DNA from: Deinococcus seoulensis
Lineage (GTDB): Bacteria; Deinococcota; Deinococci; Deinococcales; Deinococcaceae
Length of the DNA stretch: 64,000 bases
Direction: 5' to 3'
Assembly (NCBI RefSeq): GCF_014648115.1
Contig: NZ_BMQM01000021.1
Coordinates: 16,298 to 80,297 of the forward strand
Position numbers and translations under genes: made by a program. The notes under the pieces are model-generated. The model was not told where the DNA came from. It made no database searches and worked only from the letters and a program-made list of their open reading frames with translations. Each line of letters starts with the position of its first letter. Within the stretch, counting starts at the first letter, position 1. Of the stretch, positions 40,422 to 49,753 are shown in pieces.

Positions 40422-41267
40422 GTGAACGAACGGCAGTCCTTCCAGCGGTCCCTGCGCGGCGTGGCCCTGCTGCTGTGCCTGGGCGTGTCGGCGCAGGCGG
40501 TCACGTCGTACCGGGTGCAGCCGGGGGATACCCTCAGCGGTATCGCGGCGCGCGCCGGGGTCAGTGCGGCGCAGATCCGCGCGGTGAACGCCCGGCTGCG
40601 CGGCACGGATCAGGTGCAGGCCGGGTGGGTGCTGACCCTCCCGGACCGGACGTTGCCCGCCCGGACGCACACCGTGAAAAGCGGGGAGAACCTGTCCGTG
40701 ATCGCCGCCCGCTACGGCCTGAGCCTGAGTGCCCTGCTCAGCGCCAACCCCGCCTACCGGGACGGGAAGGCCCTGTGGACCGGGGCGCGCCTGACGATTC
40801 CCAGTCGCAGCGCGGCGCCCACTGCGGCCCCGGTGGCCCGGAGTACCGCGACCGTCCGGGCGGCCAGTTCATCTGGCGCGGGCGGGTGGCTGTGGCCGGT
40901 GGCGGGGCATCACACCATCAGCAGCGGGTACGGGTCGCGGGTGCTGGACGGCACGCGCGAGGATCACTGGGGTGTGGATATCGTCGCGCCGGTCGGCACC
41001 CTGGTCCGCGCCGCCCGTTCGGGCCGCGTGCTGGAATCCCGCCCGGATTACGACCGTGGGTGGGGCTGGACGGTCGTGCTGGAGCACCCGGACGGCTGGA
41101 TCACCCGCTACGCGCACCTGAGTGCAAACCTCGTGAAGAAGGGCGAACTGGTCGTGCGCGGCCAGCCGGTCGGTCGGGTCGGGAACACGGGGCGCAGCAC
41201 GGGGCCGCACCTGCATTTCGGTACGTACCTGCGCTGGAATCCCCGCAATCCCCTGAGTCTGTACTGA
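40422..41267 (+). CDS. LysM/M23 peptidase (cell-wall hydrolase)
   Basis: A 281-residue exported enzyme. After a signal (SLRGVALLLCLGVSAQA) come two LysM domains (YRVQPGDTLSGIAARAGVSA and HTVKSGENLSVIAARYGLSL), then an M23 endopeptidase: HWGVDIVAPVGTLVRAARSG, WITRYAHLS and GNTGRSTGPHLHFGTYL with the zinc-binding His and Asp. It cuts peptidoglycan cross-links. GTG 40422 follows TATGCT by 7 nt, which supports a leaderless start over earlier codons. Confidence 0.93.
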   Translation: MNERQSFQRSLRGVALLLCLGVSAQAVTSYRVQPGDTLSGIAARAGVSAAQIRAVNARLRGTDQVQAGWVLTLPDRTLPARTHTVKSGENLSVIAARYGLSLSALLSANPAYRDGKALWTGARLTIPSRSAAPTAAPVARSTATVRAASSSGAGGWLWPVAGHHTISSGYGSRVLDGTREDHWGVDIVAPVGTLVRAARSGRVLESRPDYDRGWGWTVVLEHPDGWITRYAHLSANLVKKGELVVRGQPVGRVGNTGRSTGPHLHFGTYLRWNPRNPLSLY

Positions 41268-41286
41268 TGCCCGGCAGGAGCAGCTG

Positions 41287-41514
41287 ATGCAGGTGCACTA
41301 CGCCGAGGGCAAGGGCGAGGCGGCCCGCGCTGCCCTGCATGCCTTTCTGGACGCGCTGCCGGGGTGGCCGGGGTTTCTGGGCGCGGAGTTGCTGCTCTCC
41401 TCTGCTCAGCCGGAGTTGACGCTGGTGGCGAGCCGCTGGGCGGGCGAGGTGCCGCCCCTGCCGGTGCCGGACGGCGTGCGCGCCTGGGTGTTTCAGGTGC
41501 AGGCCAGCCGCTGA
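41287..41514 (+). CDS. Small ABM-like protein
   Basis: A 75-residue protein with the ferredoxin-like pattern of antibiotic-biosynthesis-monooxygenase (ABM) domains: LDALPGWPGFLGAELLLSSAQPELTLVASRW. It is short for the family. Located 19 bp after the M23 gene and probably co-transcribed. Function unknown; could also be a ligand-binding stub. Confidence 0.65.
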   Translation: MQVHYAEGKGEAARAALHAFLDALPGWPGFLGAELLLSSAQPELTLVASRWAGEVPPLPVPDGVRAWVFQVQASR

Positions 41515-41526
41515 ACCCACAAGCCC

Positions 41527-41555
41527 TTGCATTCCGATGCTCCTCGCTTTACGAT
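41527..41555 (+). promoter_or_regulatory. Promoter of the PadR unit
   Basis: TTGCAT at 41527-41532 and TACGAT at 41550-41555 are separated by 17 bp. The -10 box lies inside the inverted repeat at 41542-41584, so a bound repressor would block it. Confidence 0.7.
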
Positions 41556-41584
41556 GCCCCTACCACCAGCATCGCCAAGCGAGG
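41542..41584. promoter_or_regulatory. Inverted repeat, candidate PadR operator
   Basis: CCTCGCTT-N3-GATGC and GCATC-N3-AAGCGAGG are exact inverted copies with an 11-nt centre. The site covers the -10 box and ends 30 bp before the PadR start. PadR proteins commonly repress their own operon. The PadR target motif cannot be confirmed here. Confidence 0.6.
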
Positions 41585-41613
41585 TCACCGCGCGTGACCC
41601 CGGAAGGAGCCCC

Positions 41614-41943
41614 ATGGACGCCCAGCAGCTCAAAGGCCACCTCGACCTCCTCCTCCTCGCCACCCTCGAAACAGGCCCCCGCTACGGCGGCCAGATCATC
41701 GCCGACGTCCAGGCCGCCACCGACGGCCACTTCGCCCTGCGCGAAGGCACCCTCTACCCCGCCCTGCACCGCCTCGAAAAACAGCGCTTCATCCGCGGCG
41801 AATTCCAGACCCTCCCACGCGGCGGCAGCCCCGTCAAGGTCTACACCCTCACCCCCACCGGAACAGCCGAACTGAAAGCCCAGCGCGAAAAATACGAACG
41901 CTTCACCCGCGCCGTCCGCGGCGTCATCGGCGGCCCCGCATGA
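41614..41943 (+). CDS. PadR family transcription repressor
   Basis: A 109-residue PadR regulator: LLLLATLETGPRYGGQIIADVQ, HFALREGTLYPALHRLEKQRFI and KVYTLTPTGTAELKAQREKY. ATG 41614 has an AAGGAG site. It overlaps the next gene by 4 bp (ATGA). PadR proteins with a HAAS-type partner are usual pairs. The inducing ligand is unknown. Confidence 0.9.
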   Translation: MDAQQLKGHLDLLLLATLETGPRYGGQIIADVQAATDGHFALREGTLYPALHRLEKQRFIRGEFQTLPRGGSPVKVYTLTPTGTAELKAQREKYERFTRAVRGVIGGPA

Positions 41944-43121
41944 ACCGCGACCAGTTCATCCGCCACGCCACACGCGGCCTGTGGGGCACGAAAAAACGCG
42001 ACGCCGCCCTGGAACTGCGCGGCGCCATCGAGGACAAGATCTACCGCCACCAGCTCTGCGGCCTGAGTGAGCTGGAGGCAGAACGGGCCGCGCTGCGCGA
42101 CCTGGGTAACCCCCACGCCATCGCCCGCGACCTCAGCGGCGTCCACACCGCACCCGCCGCCATCCGGGCGACCCTGCTGCTGGGTGTGGCCGGGCTGCTG
42201 AGCTTGCAGGCCGTGGCGCAGGTCCCGGCGGTCGGGTCGGCGTTCCGGACGCAGGATCTTCAGGAGTGCCGTGTGCTCAGTCCGGAGGAGGTCGCCAGTC
42301 TGCCCCCCGGGGCGCTGGCGCGCATCCAGCGCGTGTATGCCCAGTACGGAGGGCCAGAAGGCCTGAACGCTCAGTGCAAGAAGGGAGCTTTTCTCTTCCC
42401 ACTTCTGAACGTCACGGATCTGCTGGCCGCCATGACCGCTGCGAAGGTGCCCGTATACGCCGATCCCTTGACGACCAGTGCGCTCGTCCTCAAGGGAAGC
42501 CCGACGGGCAATCCGCAAATCTCCTACATGACGGAGCTGGTCAATGGTCAGCGGTACGTGCCCAGCCGCGTGCTGATGGGGTTCGTCCGGTCCGTGACGG
42601 ACCAGTCGTTTACCCTGACGGGCCTGACCAACCCGGTGTTGACCATCGGCGCGGCCCGCATTCCTGTCGGCACCGCGCAGGCTCCGGTGCGCACGGTGGA
42701 CATCCTGGGTGCAGGGCTGGCCGACGCGCGCCGGACAGACACGTCGCTGCCACTGCCCGTGAATGTGATGCCCATTGACTCGACGTTCGCGTTCGATCCC
42801 GCCGCCCCTCAACTGGCTGTGCCAGGTCAGGACGGCGAGGTATTCGCCGTGGTGCAGAACATCCGGCAGCTCAATCAGAAGGCCTTCAACGGTGGCGATG
42901 AATCGGAGACGTTGTGGGTCCGGGCGCGGCAGGACGGCCGCATCGCGTTCACGGACGAGGTGAATCTGAACGTGCGACTGGTGAACTCGCAGGCGGAACT
43001 CGATCAGGCGACCGCGCAGGGTGTGAAGGCGGCGGTGGTGTACCGCGTGAACACGGCGAACCTCCAGCGTCCGGTGCTGACCGTCGTTCCGGCGGCGCAG
43101 GTGCGGATGGTGCAGCCCTGA
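41940..43121 (+). CDS. PadR-linked protein with N-terminal HAAS-like domain
   Basis: A 393-residue protein. The first about 60 residues (RDQFIRHATRGLWGTKKRDAALELRGAIEDKIYRHQLCGLSELEAERAALRDLG, in two pieces) are like HAAS/permease-prefix domains that accompany PadR regulators. One transmembrane helix follows (AIRATLLLGVAGLLSLQAVA), then an extracytoplasmic part of about 300 residues (NPVLTIGAARIPVGTAQAP, EVFAVVQNIRQLNQKAFNG). No family recognised for the outer part. Confidence 0.78.
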   Translation: MNRDQFIRHATRGLWGTKKRDAALELRGAIEDKIYRHQLCGLSELEAERAALRDLGNPHAIARDLSGVHTAPAAIRATLLLGVAGLLSLQAVAQVPAVGSAFRTQDLQECRVLSPEEVASLPPGALARIQRVYAQYGGPEGLNAQCKKGAFLFPLLNVTDLLAAMTAAKVPVYADPLTTSALVLKGSPTGNPQISYMTELVNGQRYVPSRVLMGFVRSVTDQSFTLTGLTNPVLTIGAARIPVGTAQAPVRTVDILGAGLADARRTDTSLPLPVNVMPIDSTFAFDPAAPQLAVPGQDGEVFAVVQNIRQLNQKAFNGGDESETLWVRARQDGRIAFTDEVNLNVRLVNSQAELDQATAQGVKAAVVYRVNTANLQRPVLTVVPAAQVRMVQP

Positions 43122-43141
43122 TCGGCTTCCTGATTCGTTGA

Positions 43142-43172
43142 GGGGGCGTGGGCGGCAGCTCACGCCCCCCTT
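43142..43172. terminator. Bidirectional terminator between the HAAS gene and surE
   Basis: A perfect 9-bp stem (GGGGGCGTG / CACGCCCCC) with a 10-nt loop lies in the 65-bp gap of two convergent genes. Confidence 0.75.
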
Positions 43173-43186
43173 GCCAGCACCTGCTG

Positions 43187-43960
43187 TTACAGCTGTGGGA
43201 CGTGTTCGGCGAGGTCGCCGAGCAGGTCGCGGGCGGTCAGGTCGATGCGGACGGGCGTGACGCTGATCAGTCCGGCTTCGACGGCGCCGTAGTCGGTGGC
43301 CTCGTCGTGGGCGTCGGGGGCGGTGCTGGTGCCGGATACCCAGTGGTATTCGCGCCCTTCGGGGTCGTGGCGGGTGACGAGGCGGTCTTCCCAGCGGTGC
43401 TCGCCGACGCGGGTGACGCGCACGCCGGTGGGTGTGTGGGCGGGGAAGTTCACGTTCAGCAGGGTGCGGGGGGGCAGGCCGCGCGTCAGGACGGTCTGGG
43501 CGAGGCGGGCGGCGTACGCGGCGCCGGGTGCGAAGTCGTACTCTCCGGCGGGTGTGGCGCGCTGGCTGAAGGCGATGGCGGGAATGCCGAGGCTCATGCC
43601 CTCGATGGCGGCGGCGACGGTGCCGCTGTGGGTCAGGTCGTCCCCGAGGTTCGGGCCGAGGTTGATGCCGCTGACCACGAGGTCCGGCTGGCCGGTCAGG
43701 TGCACGCCCAGCACGACGCAGTCGGCGGGCGTGCCGTCCACGCGGTACGCGGGAATGTCGCCGAAACCGGCGCTGGCGGTGTGCTTGAAGCGCAGGGGGC
43801 GGCGGATGGTGATGCCGTGCCCGACGGCGCTCTGTTCGACGTCGGGGGCGCTGACGATCACGTCCGCGAAGGTGCTCATGGCCTGGGCCAGGGCCTTGAT
43901 GCCGGGGCTGAAGATGCCGTCGTCGTTCGCGACGAGGATCCGGGGGCGGGGGGTGGTCAT
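43187..43960 (-). CDS. surE: 5'-nucleotidase SurE
   Basis: A 257-residue phosphatase acting on nucleoside monophosphates and other phosphate esters. It opens RILVANDDGIFSPGIKALA with the metal-binding DD, and has APDVEQSAVGHGITI, LVVSGINLGPNLGDDLTHSGTV with the conserved Asn, and VNFPAHTPTG. Normal length. TACGCT lies 6 nt before the ATG on this strand. Confidence 0.95.
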   Translation of the reverse strand: MTTPRPRILVANDDGIFSPGIKALAQAMSTFADVIVSAPDVEQSAVGHGITIRRPLRFKHTASAGFGDIPAYRVDGTPADCVVLGVHLTGQPDLVVSGINLGPNLGDDLTHSGTVAAAIEGMSLGIPAIAFSQRATPAGEYDFAPGAAYAARLAQTVLTRGLPPRTLLNVNFPAHTPTGVRVTRVGEHRWEDRLVTRHDPEGREYHWVSGTSTAPDAHDEATDYGAVEAGLISVTPVRIDLTARDLLGDLAEHVPQL

Positions 43961-44029
43961 GGGGGCAGCGTAGCGCGCCGCCTGTCATGACCGCACCTGC
44001 GGGTCGCGCGGGCTGGCGCGGGCACGTGG

Positions 44030-44068
44030 GTGAGGGGCAGCTCCGCCTGTCACGGAGCCGCCCCTCAC
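44030..44068. terminator. Hairpin terminator next to the TPR gene
   Basis: GTGAGGGGC pairs with GCCCCTCAC and an inner CTCCG/CGGAG pair extends the structure. It lies just after the stop of the minus-strand TPR gene and may serve both directions. Confidence 0.65.
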
Positions 44069-44081
44069 GGTTCGGCCGGGG

Positions 44082-45254
44082 TTACTTGCCCTGCTGCGCG
44101 AGTTTCAGGTAGTAGGCGCTGCTCTTGTCGGTCGGGTCGAGGGTCACGGCCTGCGTGTATGCCTCGGCGGCGCCCGCGTAGTTCTTCGCTTCGTAGCGGG
44201 TGCGGCCCAACCACGCCCAGGCTTTGGCGTAGCGGGGGTTCTGTTGCGTGGCGGCCAGGAATCCGGCCTCGGCGGCCGTTTTGTCACCGGCGGTGTACTT
44301 CTGGTACGCGGCGCGGTAGGTCTGCACGGCGTTCAGGCCGTACTGCTGCGCTTCGGTGGCCAGCGCGAGGTTGAATTTGTCGGCGGCGGTGGGGCTGGGC
44401 AGGGCGTTCAGGGCCGTGTAGGCGTCCAGGGCGGCCTGGGTGTTCCCGAGTTCCAGGGCGAGGCGGCCCGCTTCGCGTTGCGCTTCGGTGAAGTTGGGGG
44501 CGCTGCGGGCGGCTTCCTGGAATCCGGCGAGGGCCTGCGTTTTGCGTCCGGCTTCGCGGTCGCCGTAGGCGCGGCTGAAGGCGCGGGTGGCGGCGGGGCC
44601 GTAACGTCCGGCGCTCTGCGCGAGTCCCTGGAAGTACGTCAGGGTCTTGTCGGCGGGGTTCAGGGTGACGGCGCGGGCGTAGAGGGTCTGCGCCTGGGTG
44701 TAGTTCCCGGCTTCCAGGGCGGTGCGGGCGGCCCAGGTGGCGCAGGGGACGCTGTTCGGGTCGAGTTGCAGGCAGGCGGCGAAGAAGGTGGCGGCCTGGT
44801 CGGGCATGTTGCGGGTGTACGCCGAGTACCCGAGGTTGTACTGCACGGTGGCGGCCATCTGCGATTCGGGCGTTCCGGCGGCGGGGGCGGCGCGGAAGTA
44901 CGCGGCCCAGGCGCTTTCGGCCTGTTTCCAGAAGCCGACTTCGGTGTAGATCTGCGCGCGGAGTTTCAGGTAGTCAGGGTTGCCGGGCGCGGCGCTGACG
45001 GCGGTTTCGGCGGCGGCGGCGGCCTGTTTCCAGAGGGTCTGGTCGATGTTGGCGCTGCCTGCGGGGTAGGCGCTGCGGGCCTTGAGGATCAGGTCGCGGG
45101 CCTCGGCGGCGGCCTGCGCGGCGCTCTGGGTCTGCGTGAGCAGGCTGGTGGGTGCGGGCGTGGGTGCGGTCTGGGCGGGTTCGGTCTGGGCGCTGGCGTG
45201 GCCCAGCAGGGCGGCGGTCAGGGTCAGGATCAGGGTGGGGCGGGTGGGGGTCAT
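44082..45254 (-). CDS. Exported TPR protein
   Basis: A 390-residue protein with a signal peptide (MTPTRPTLILTLTAALLGHASA), a Pro/Thr-rich segment and then many TPR units (e.g. NPDYLKLRAQIYTEVGFWKQAESAWAAY in pieces, AYTQAVTLDPTDKSSAYYLKLAQ). Probably periplasmic, where TPR proteins assemble partners. ATG 45254 has an AAGGAGA site. The final unit ends exactly at the C-terminus. Confidence 0.85.
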   Translation of the reverse strand: MTPTRPTLILTLTAALLGHASAQTEPAQTAPTPAPTSLLTQTQSAAQAAAEARDLILKARSAYPAGSANIDQTLWKQAAAAAETAVSAAPGNPDYLKLRAQIYTEVGFWKQAESAWAAYFRAAPAAGTPESQMAATVQYNLGYSAYTRNMPDQAATFFAACLQLDPNSVPCATWAARTALEAGNYTQAQTLYARAVTLNPADKTLTYFQGLAQSAGRYGPAATRAFSRAYGDREAGRKTQALAGFQEAARSAPNFTEAQREAGRLALELGNTQAALDAYTALNALPSPTAADKFNLALATEAQQYGLNAVQTYRAAYQKYTAGDKTAAEAGFLAATQQNPRYAKAWAWLGRTRYEAKNYAGAAEAYTQAVTLDPTDKSSAYYLKLAQQGK

Positions 45255-45482
45255 GGTTCTCCTTGGGGCGGCGTGCGCCGGGTGAACGGGAAGGAACGGG
45301 CTCTCAACTGACTGACGGTCATTGTAACCACGCTTACCTGACCGGCGGGAGTGAAGTTGCGTGAGGGGCCGTTCATGCTCATGCCACCCGCCATGCCCGG
45401 CGCGTCCCCGCAGGGACCGGAGAGACTGGACTGGGATCAGCGGCAGGGTCGCGGGGGCGCCTGTCTGGTAAAACAGAGCATT

Positions 45483-46138
<656 letters not shown>

Positions 46139-46139
<1 letters not shown>

Positions 46140-46274
46140 TACGGGTTCCGTTTGTTTCGTTAACAGATCGGAACACCACCGATCTGCCCACTCCACGTCC
46201 GGAACCCGCCCTGCTCCCACTCGCATCCGCTCGGACCCAACGGTCTTTGCAGCCCATTCAATCGGAGTCCGTAT
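46139..46274 (-). repeat. Dispersed two-hairpin repeat, copy D, between def and fmt
   Basis: A 136-bp copy in the B/E orientation. Its first base is the last base of the def stop and its terminal TAT supplies the AT of the fmt ATG, so it exactly fills the def-fmt gap. Hairpin 2 (AGATCGG / CCGATCT) and hairpin 1 (degenerate, GGTCTTTGCAGCCC) are present. Confidence 0.92.
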
Positions 46275-47226
46275 GAGTGCCCGCCCGCCGCGCGTGGCGT
46301 TCTTCGGGTCGCCCGCCTTCGCCCTGCCGGTGCTGGAAGCGATCCGCGAGCGCTTCGAGGTGGTGCTGGTCGTGGCGCAGCCGGACAAACCGGTGGGGCG
46401 CGGCCTGAAGCTCACGCCGCCGCCCGTCGCGGCCCGCGCCGCCGAACTGGGCCTGCCGCTCGCGCAACCCACGAAGCTGCGCCGCAACCCGGACTTCGAG
46501 GCGACCCTGCGCGACTCCGGCGCGGACGTGGCCGTCACCTGCGCGTACGGCAAGATCCTGCCCGCCAGCGTGCTGGAGGTTCCCCGGTACGGGTTCCTGA
46601 ACACGCACACCAGCCTGCTGCCCGCCTACCGGGGGGCCGCGCCGATCCAGTGGGCGCTGATCCGGGGGGAGGCGGTGACCGGCACGACGATCATGCAGAC
46701 CGACGAGGGCATGGACACCGGCCCGGTGCTGTTACAGGAGCCGCTGCCCATCGCGCCCGAGTGGACGGCCCATGAACTCGCAGACGCCCTGAGCGCCCAG
46801 GCTTCGCGGCTGATCGTGCAGGCGCTGTCCGACCTGGACGGCCTCTCGCCCACCCCGCAGGACGAGGCGCAGGCCACGCACGCCCCCATGCTCACCAAGG
46901 AGGACGGCTTCGTCCGCTGGACCGACACGGCCGCGCAGATCGTGAACCGCTCCCGTGGCGTGGCCGCGTGGCCGCAGACGACCGCCTTCCTGAACGGCGC
47001 CCGCCTGAAACTCGCGGGCCTCAGCGTCACGACGGGCAGCAGCCAGCCCGGCGAGGTTCTGCGCGTCACCGAGAGCGGCCTGACCGTCGCCGCGCAGGCG
47101 GGTGCCGTGCTGATCCGCACCGTGCAACCCGAGGCCCGCAAGGCCCAGCCCGCCCACACCTGGGCGCAGGCCGCCGGAATCACGCCCGGCACCCGCCTCG
47201 ACCTGTGGGAACCCACCGACCCCTGA
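46273..47226 (+). CDS. fmt: Methionyl-tRNA formyltransferase
   Basis: Formylates Met-tRNA for translation start. The 317-residue enzyme shows VAFFGSPAFALPVLEAI, AYGKILPASVLEVPRYG and NTHTSLLPAYRGAAPIQWAL with the catalytic Asn, His and downstream Asp (GMDTGP). Its ATG is formed partly by the end of the repeat. It follows def in the usual order. Confidence 0.96.
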   Translation: MSARPPRVAFFGSPAFALPVLEAIRERFEVVLVVAQPDKPVGRGLKLTPPPVAARAAELGLPLAQPTKLRRNPDFEATLRDSGADVAVTCAYGKILPASVLEVPRYGFLNTHTSLLPAYRGAAPIQWALIRGEAVTGTTIMQTDEGMDTGPVLLQEPLPIAPEWTAHELADALSAQASRLIVQALSDLDGLSPTPQDEAQATHAPMLTKEDGFVRWTDTAAQIVNRSRGVAAWPQTTAFLNGARLKLAGLSVTTGSSQPGEVLRVTESGLTVAAQAGAVLIRTVQPEARKAQPAHTWAQAAGITPGTRLDLWEPTDP

Positions 47227-47242
47227 CCCCGTAAGGGACAGC

Positions 47243-47857
47243 GTGAAGCTCACCTTTCCCCTGACGCTGGAATTCAAGTTCAGCCTGTTCACCGAACTGC
47301 GCGTCACGGACGCGAGCGGCGCCCTCGTCGCACTCGTCAAGGAAAAGACCTTCAGCGTCCGCGACGAGGTCCGCGTGTACAGCGACGAGACCCGCCGGGT
47401 GCAGACGCACGCCATGAAAGCCCAGGGATTCATGGCCGGAGCGCTCGACTGGAAAGCCCGGCGCCTGATCAGCCGCGCGGACGGCAGTCCCGTCGGCGCG
47501 CTCCAGGCGCAGGGCCTGCGGACCCTGTGGGGTGCGAGTTACGACCTGCTCGGCCCGGAACAGGAGGCCCGCTTCACCATCCGCGACGACCAGCCCTGGC
47601 TGAGCGTCGTCGAGGGCGCCATCGGAGTCATCCCGTTCATCGGGGATCTGATCGCCATGGGCTTCGATTACCTCGTGAACCCCACCTACACCGTCACCGA
47701 CGCGGGCGGGCAACCCGCGTACCGCGTGCACAAGAAACGCAGTTTCCTCTCGCGCCGCTTCACCGTCGAGGAACTCCAGCCCCGGTCCGGTCAGGACGAC
47801 GAACTGGTCCTGCTGGGCCTGATTCAACTCGTGCTGCGCGAACGCGAACGCGGGTAA
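47243..47857 (+). CDS. LURP-one-related (tubby-like fold) protein
   Basis: A 204-residue protein of the LURP-one-related/scramblase-like fold: KFSLFTELRVTDASGALVALVKEKTFSV, LRTLWGASYDLLGPEQEARF, TYTVTDAGGQPAYRVHKKRSFLSRRFTVEEL. A hydrophobic stretch (IGVIPFIGDLIAMGFDYLV) lies in the middle. GTG 47243 is 16 bp after fmt, so probably in the same operon. Its role in bacteria is unknown. Confidence 0.78.
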   Translation: MKLTFPLTLEFKFSLFTELRVTDASGALVALVKEKTFSVRDEVRVYSDETRRVQTHAMKAQGFMAGALDWKARRLISRADGSPVGALQAQGLRTLWGASYDLLGPEQEARFTIRDDQPWLSVVEGAIGVIPFIGDLIAMGFDYLVNPTYTVTDAGGQPAYRVHKKRSFLSRRFTVEELQPRSGQDDELVLLGLIQLVLRERERG

Positions 47858-47870
47858 GCATGAGCGTTCA

Positions 47871-48662
47871 TCACGGCCAGCCGGTGTCCATGCGCTCGGG
47901 GGCCGCGCCGAACGCGGGGAACAGATCGGCCAGCACGCGGTAGCCCTCCGGGGCACGACCGCCGGGTTCCTGAAGGCGCACTTCCCAGGTCTCGTCCTGA
48001 AAACCGCTCAGGCGGCGCACAGTCACGCGGCCCGTTTCCAGGCGGCGCAGGTACTCCCGCAGGAAGGTGTCCAGATCGGGGGCCAGCACGAACCGGTGCT
48101 CCTCGTCGCGGCCGGTTGTGATGACCTGCCCTAGCCGCCCAGCCGGGCCGGGATGCAGGTCCAGCGCCACGTGGTTCCCGCCCCCGTCGTGCAGGAACGG
48201 CAGCCAGTCGCCCGTGGCGTACAGCAGGCGGATCGCGCCGGGCGGGTGCGACACGATGTCCTCGTCCAGGTCGGTCATGCGATCGGCGGCAATTTCCGCC
48301 CACGACACCCGGTTGAATTCCAGATGCTCCAGCCTCTGGAACTCCAGGCCGAACAGGTCGCCCCCGTCATGCCAGCGGTACAGGGCGCGCATGGCCGGGG
48401 GGAGCGTCACGCCCTGCCGCGCCTCGAAGGCGTCCAGCGCGGCGTCCGTCACGCCGGGGCGCAGCGTCGCGTGGTCCAGGGGTACCTCGCGCGCCACCCA
48501 GGCGTCCAGGCGGGTCAGCAGTTCGGGAATGTCACGGGGTTCAGGCAGGGTCACAGGGGTCACGCGGCGTACCTCCAATGGCGGTGGGCGGCCCGCCCAC
48601 ACGCCCGTCGTGGCGTACAGGAGCGCCGGGACGATCAGCAGGGGCAGCAGCCAGCGCCACAT
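47871..48662 (-). CDS. Membrane-anchored SMI1/KNR4-type protein
   Basis: A 263-residue protein with one N-terminal membrane helix (WRWLLPLLIVPALLYATTG) and a SMI1/KNR4 (SUKH) domain: LDAFEARQGVTLPPAMRALYRWHDGG and LPFLHDGGGNHVALDLHPGPAG. SUKH proteins are often immunity proteins against toxins in polymorphic toxin systems, but single members like this are common without toxins. No toxin gene is next to it. Confidence 0.85.
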   Translation of the reverse strand: MWRWLLPLLIVPALLYATTGVWAGRPPPLEVRRVTPVTLPEPRDIPELLTRLDAWVAREVPLDHATLRPGVTDAALDAFEARQGVTLPPAMRALYRWHDGGDLFGLEFQRLEHLEFNRVSWAEIAADRMTDLDEDIVSHPPGAIRLLYATGDWLPFLHDGGGNHVALDLHPGPAGRLGQVITTGRDEEHRFVLAPDLDTFLREYLRRLETGRVTVRRLSGFQDETWEVRLQEPGGRAPEGYRVLADLFPAFGAAPERMDTGWP

Positions 48663-48704
48663 GCCCCCAGCGTGACACGGGGGCCCGGGGCATGCCGCCT
48701 CACC

Positions 48705-49430
48705 TCAGCCTTTCCAGGCGGGCACCCCATCCCCGTATTGCGCGTGGGCGTCGCAGCGTGACTTCAGGACGCACGCGCCGCATTTCGGGTCGTACCACGA
48801 GCACACGCGCTGGCCGTGACGCAGCAGGTTCACGTGCAGTTCGTACAGGAACGCCGGGTCGGGCGGCAGGAGCTTGAGGAGCGCGCGGTGCGCGGCCTGT
48901 TCGCCCATCTTCGGGATGGCCCCCACGCGGGTCGTGACGCGGTGAACGTGCGTGTCCACCGGGAAGACCGGCCGGGCGTAGTTGAACAGCAGCACGAGGC
49001 TGGCGGTCTTGATGCCCACGCCGGGCAGGTCGGTCAGCACCTTCAGGGCGTCCTTCACGGGCAGGTCGCGCAGGTGCTCCAGGTCGTACCCGCCGGGCGA
49101 GTCGCGCAGCGCGGCCAGGGTCGCCTGGATGCGCGGGGCCTTGCTCTCGGGGTAGTTGCTGCGCCGGATGGCGTGCGCCACGGCCTCCACAGGCGCGGCG
49201 ATGATGGCGTCCCAGTCACCCAGCGTGCGCAGCTCCCGGTACGCGGCTTCCTCGTCGGCGTGCGTGGTGCGCTGCGAGAGGATGGTGCTGATCAGCTCGT
49301 GCAGCGGCTCCCGCCGGGGGTTCAGGGGCCGCTCGCCGTACTCGGGCCGCAGGGTGCCGTGCATCCAGACGAGCAACGCGGCCCGCTCGGCATCCGGGCG
49401 GGCCACGTTCAGGGTCGTTTCAGCCGTCAC
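48705..49430 (-). CDS. nth: Endonuclease III-type DNA glycosylase
   Basis: A base-excision glycosylase for oxidised pyrimidines. The 241-residue protein has the HhH motif LPGVGIKTASLVL with the catalytic Lys, the Asp in FPVDTHVHRV, and an iron-sulphur loop with four Cys (C-x6-C-x2-C-x5-C, CSWYDPKCGACVLKSRC). The HhH-GPD signature and [4Fe-4S] cluster define Nth. I take GTG 49430 as start; an upstream ATG at 49481 would overlap the neighbouring small gene. Confidence 0.93.
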   Translation of the reverse strand: MTAETTLNVARPDAERAALLVWMHGTLRPEYGERPLNPRREPLHELISTILSQRTTHADEEAAYRELRTLGDWDAIIAAPVEAVAHAIRRSNYPESKAPRIQATLAALRDSPGGYDLEHLRDLPVKDALKVLTDLPGVGIKTASLVLLFNYARPVFPVDTHVHRVTTRVGAIPKMGEQAAHRALLKLLPPDPAFLYELHVNLLRHGQRVCSWYDPKCGACVLKSRCDAHAQYGDGVPAWKG

Positions 49431-49434
49431 GGCC

Positions 49435-49617
49435 TCAGGACTGATTGGGGGTGCTGCTGCCTTCCACCTCGTCCCGGCCACCTTCGGCGGGTTCGGGTTT
49501 CGCGGCCGGGTCCACGTTGGGCGCCTTGCCGTGCGCGGCGTCCGGGATGGGCTGGCTCTGCCCTTCGGCGGGGGACTGGTTGGCGGGGTCGTAGCCGGTC
49601 TTCTGCTCGTCGCTCAT
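49435..49617 (-). CDS. Small acidic disordered protein
   Basis: A 60-residue protein, rich in Asp, Glu, Pro, Gln and Ala, without hydrophobic core (MSDEQKTGYDPANQSPAEGQ). Likely disordered. It lies 4 bp before nth, and a short-transcript promoter and terminator lie upstream at 49703-49782. Confidence in translation is moderate. Confidence 0.5.
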   Translation of the reverse strand: MSDEQKTGYDPANQSPAEGQSQPIPDAAHGKAPNVDPAAKPEPAEGGRDEVEGSSTPNQS

Positions 49618-49702
49618 GCCTTCAGCTTGCGCGCGTGGCGGCGCGGTTGGATGGCGCGCACATCAGGACGCCTTAACGCAGCCCCGCCCACCGGTACCGG
49701 AA

Positions 49703-49729
49703 ACAAAAAATCCGCCCTGCGGGGCGGCT
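49703..49729 (-). terminator. Intrinsic terminator, minus strand
   Basis: Stem CCGCCC / GGGCGG with a 4-nt loop, followed on the minus strand by six T residues (AAAAAA on the plus strand at 49705-49710). It may end the fumC transcript and also the short transcript from 49754-49782. Confidence 0.75.
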
Positions 49730-49753
49730 GTGGTGGTGTACCTTGATTTCTTC

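Noticed and set aside
47871..48662. SMI1/KNR4 protein as immunity partner of a polymorphic toxin
   Set aside because: No toxin gene is adjacent, and the protein is membrane-anchored next to housekeeping genes. Kept as a family call only.
49431..49481. Longer nth starting at ATG 49481
   Set aside because: It would overlap the small upstream gene by 47 bp, and the extra residues look non-conserved. GTG 49430 is preferred, though not proved.
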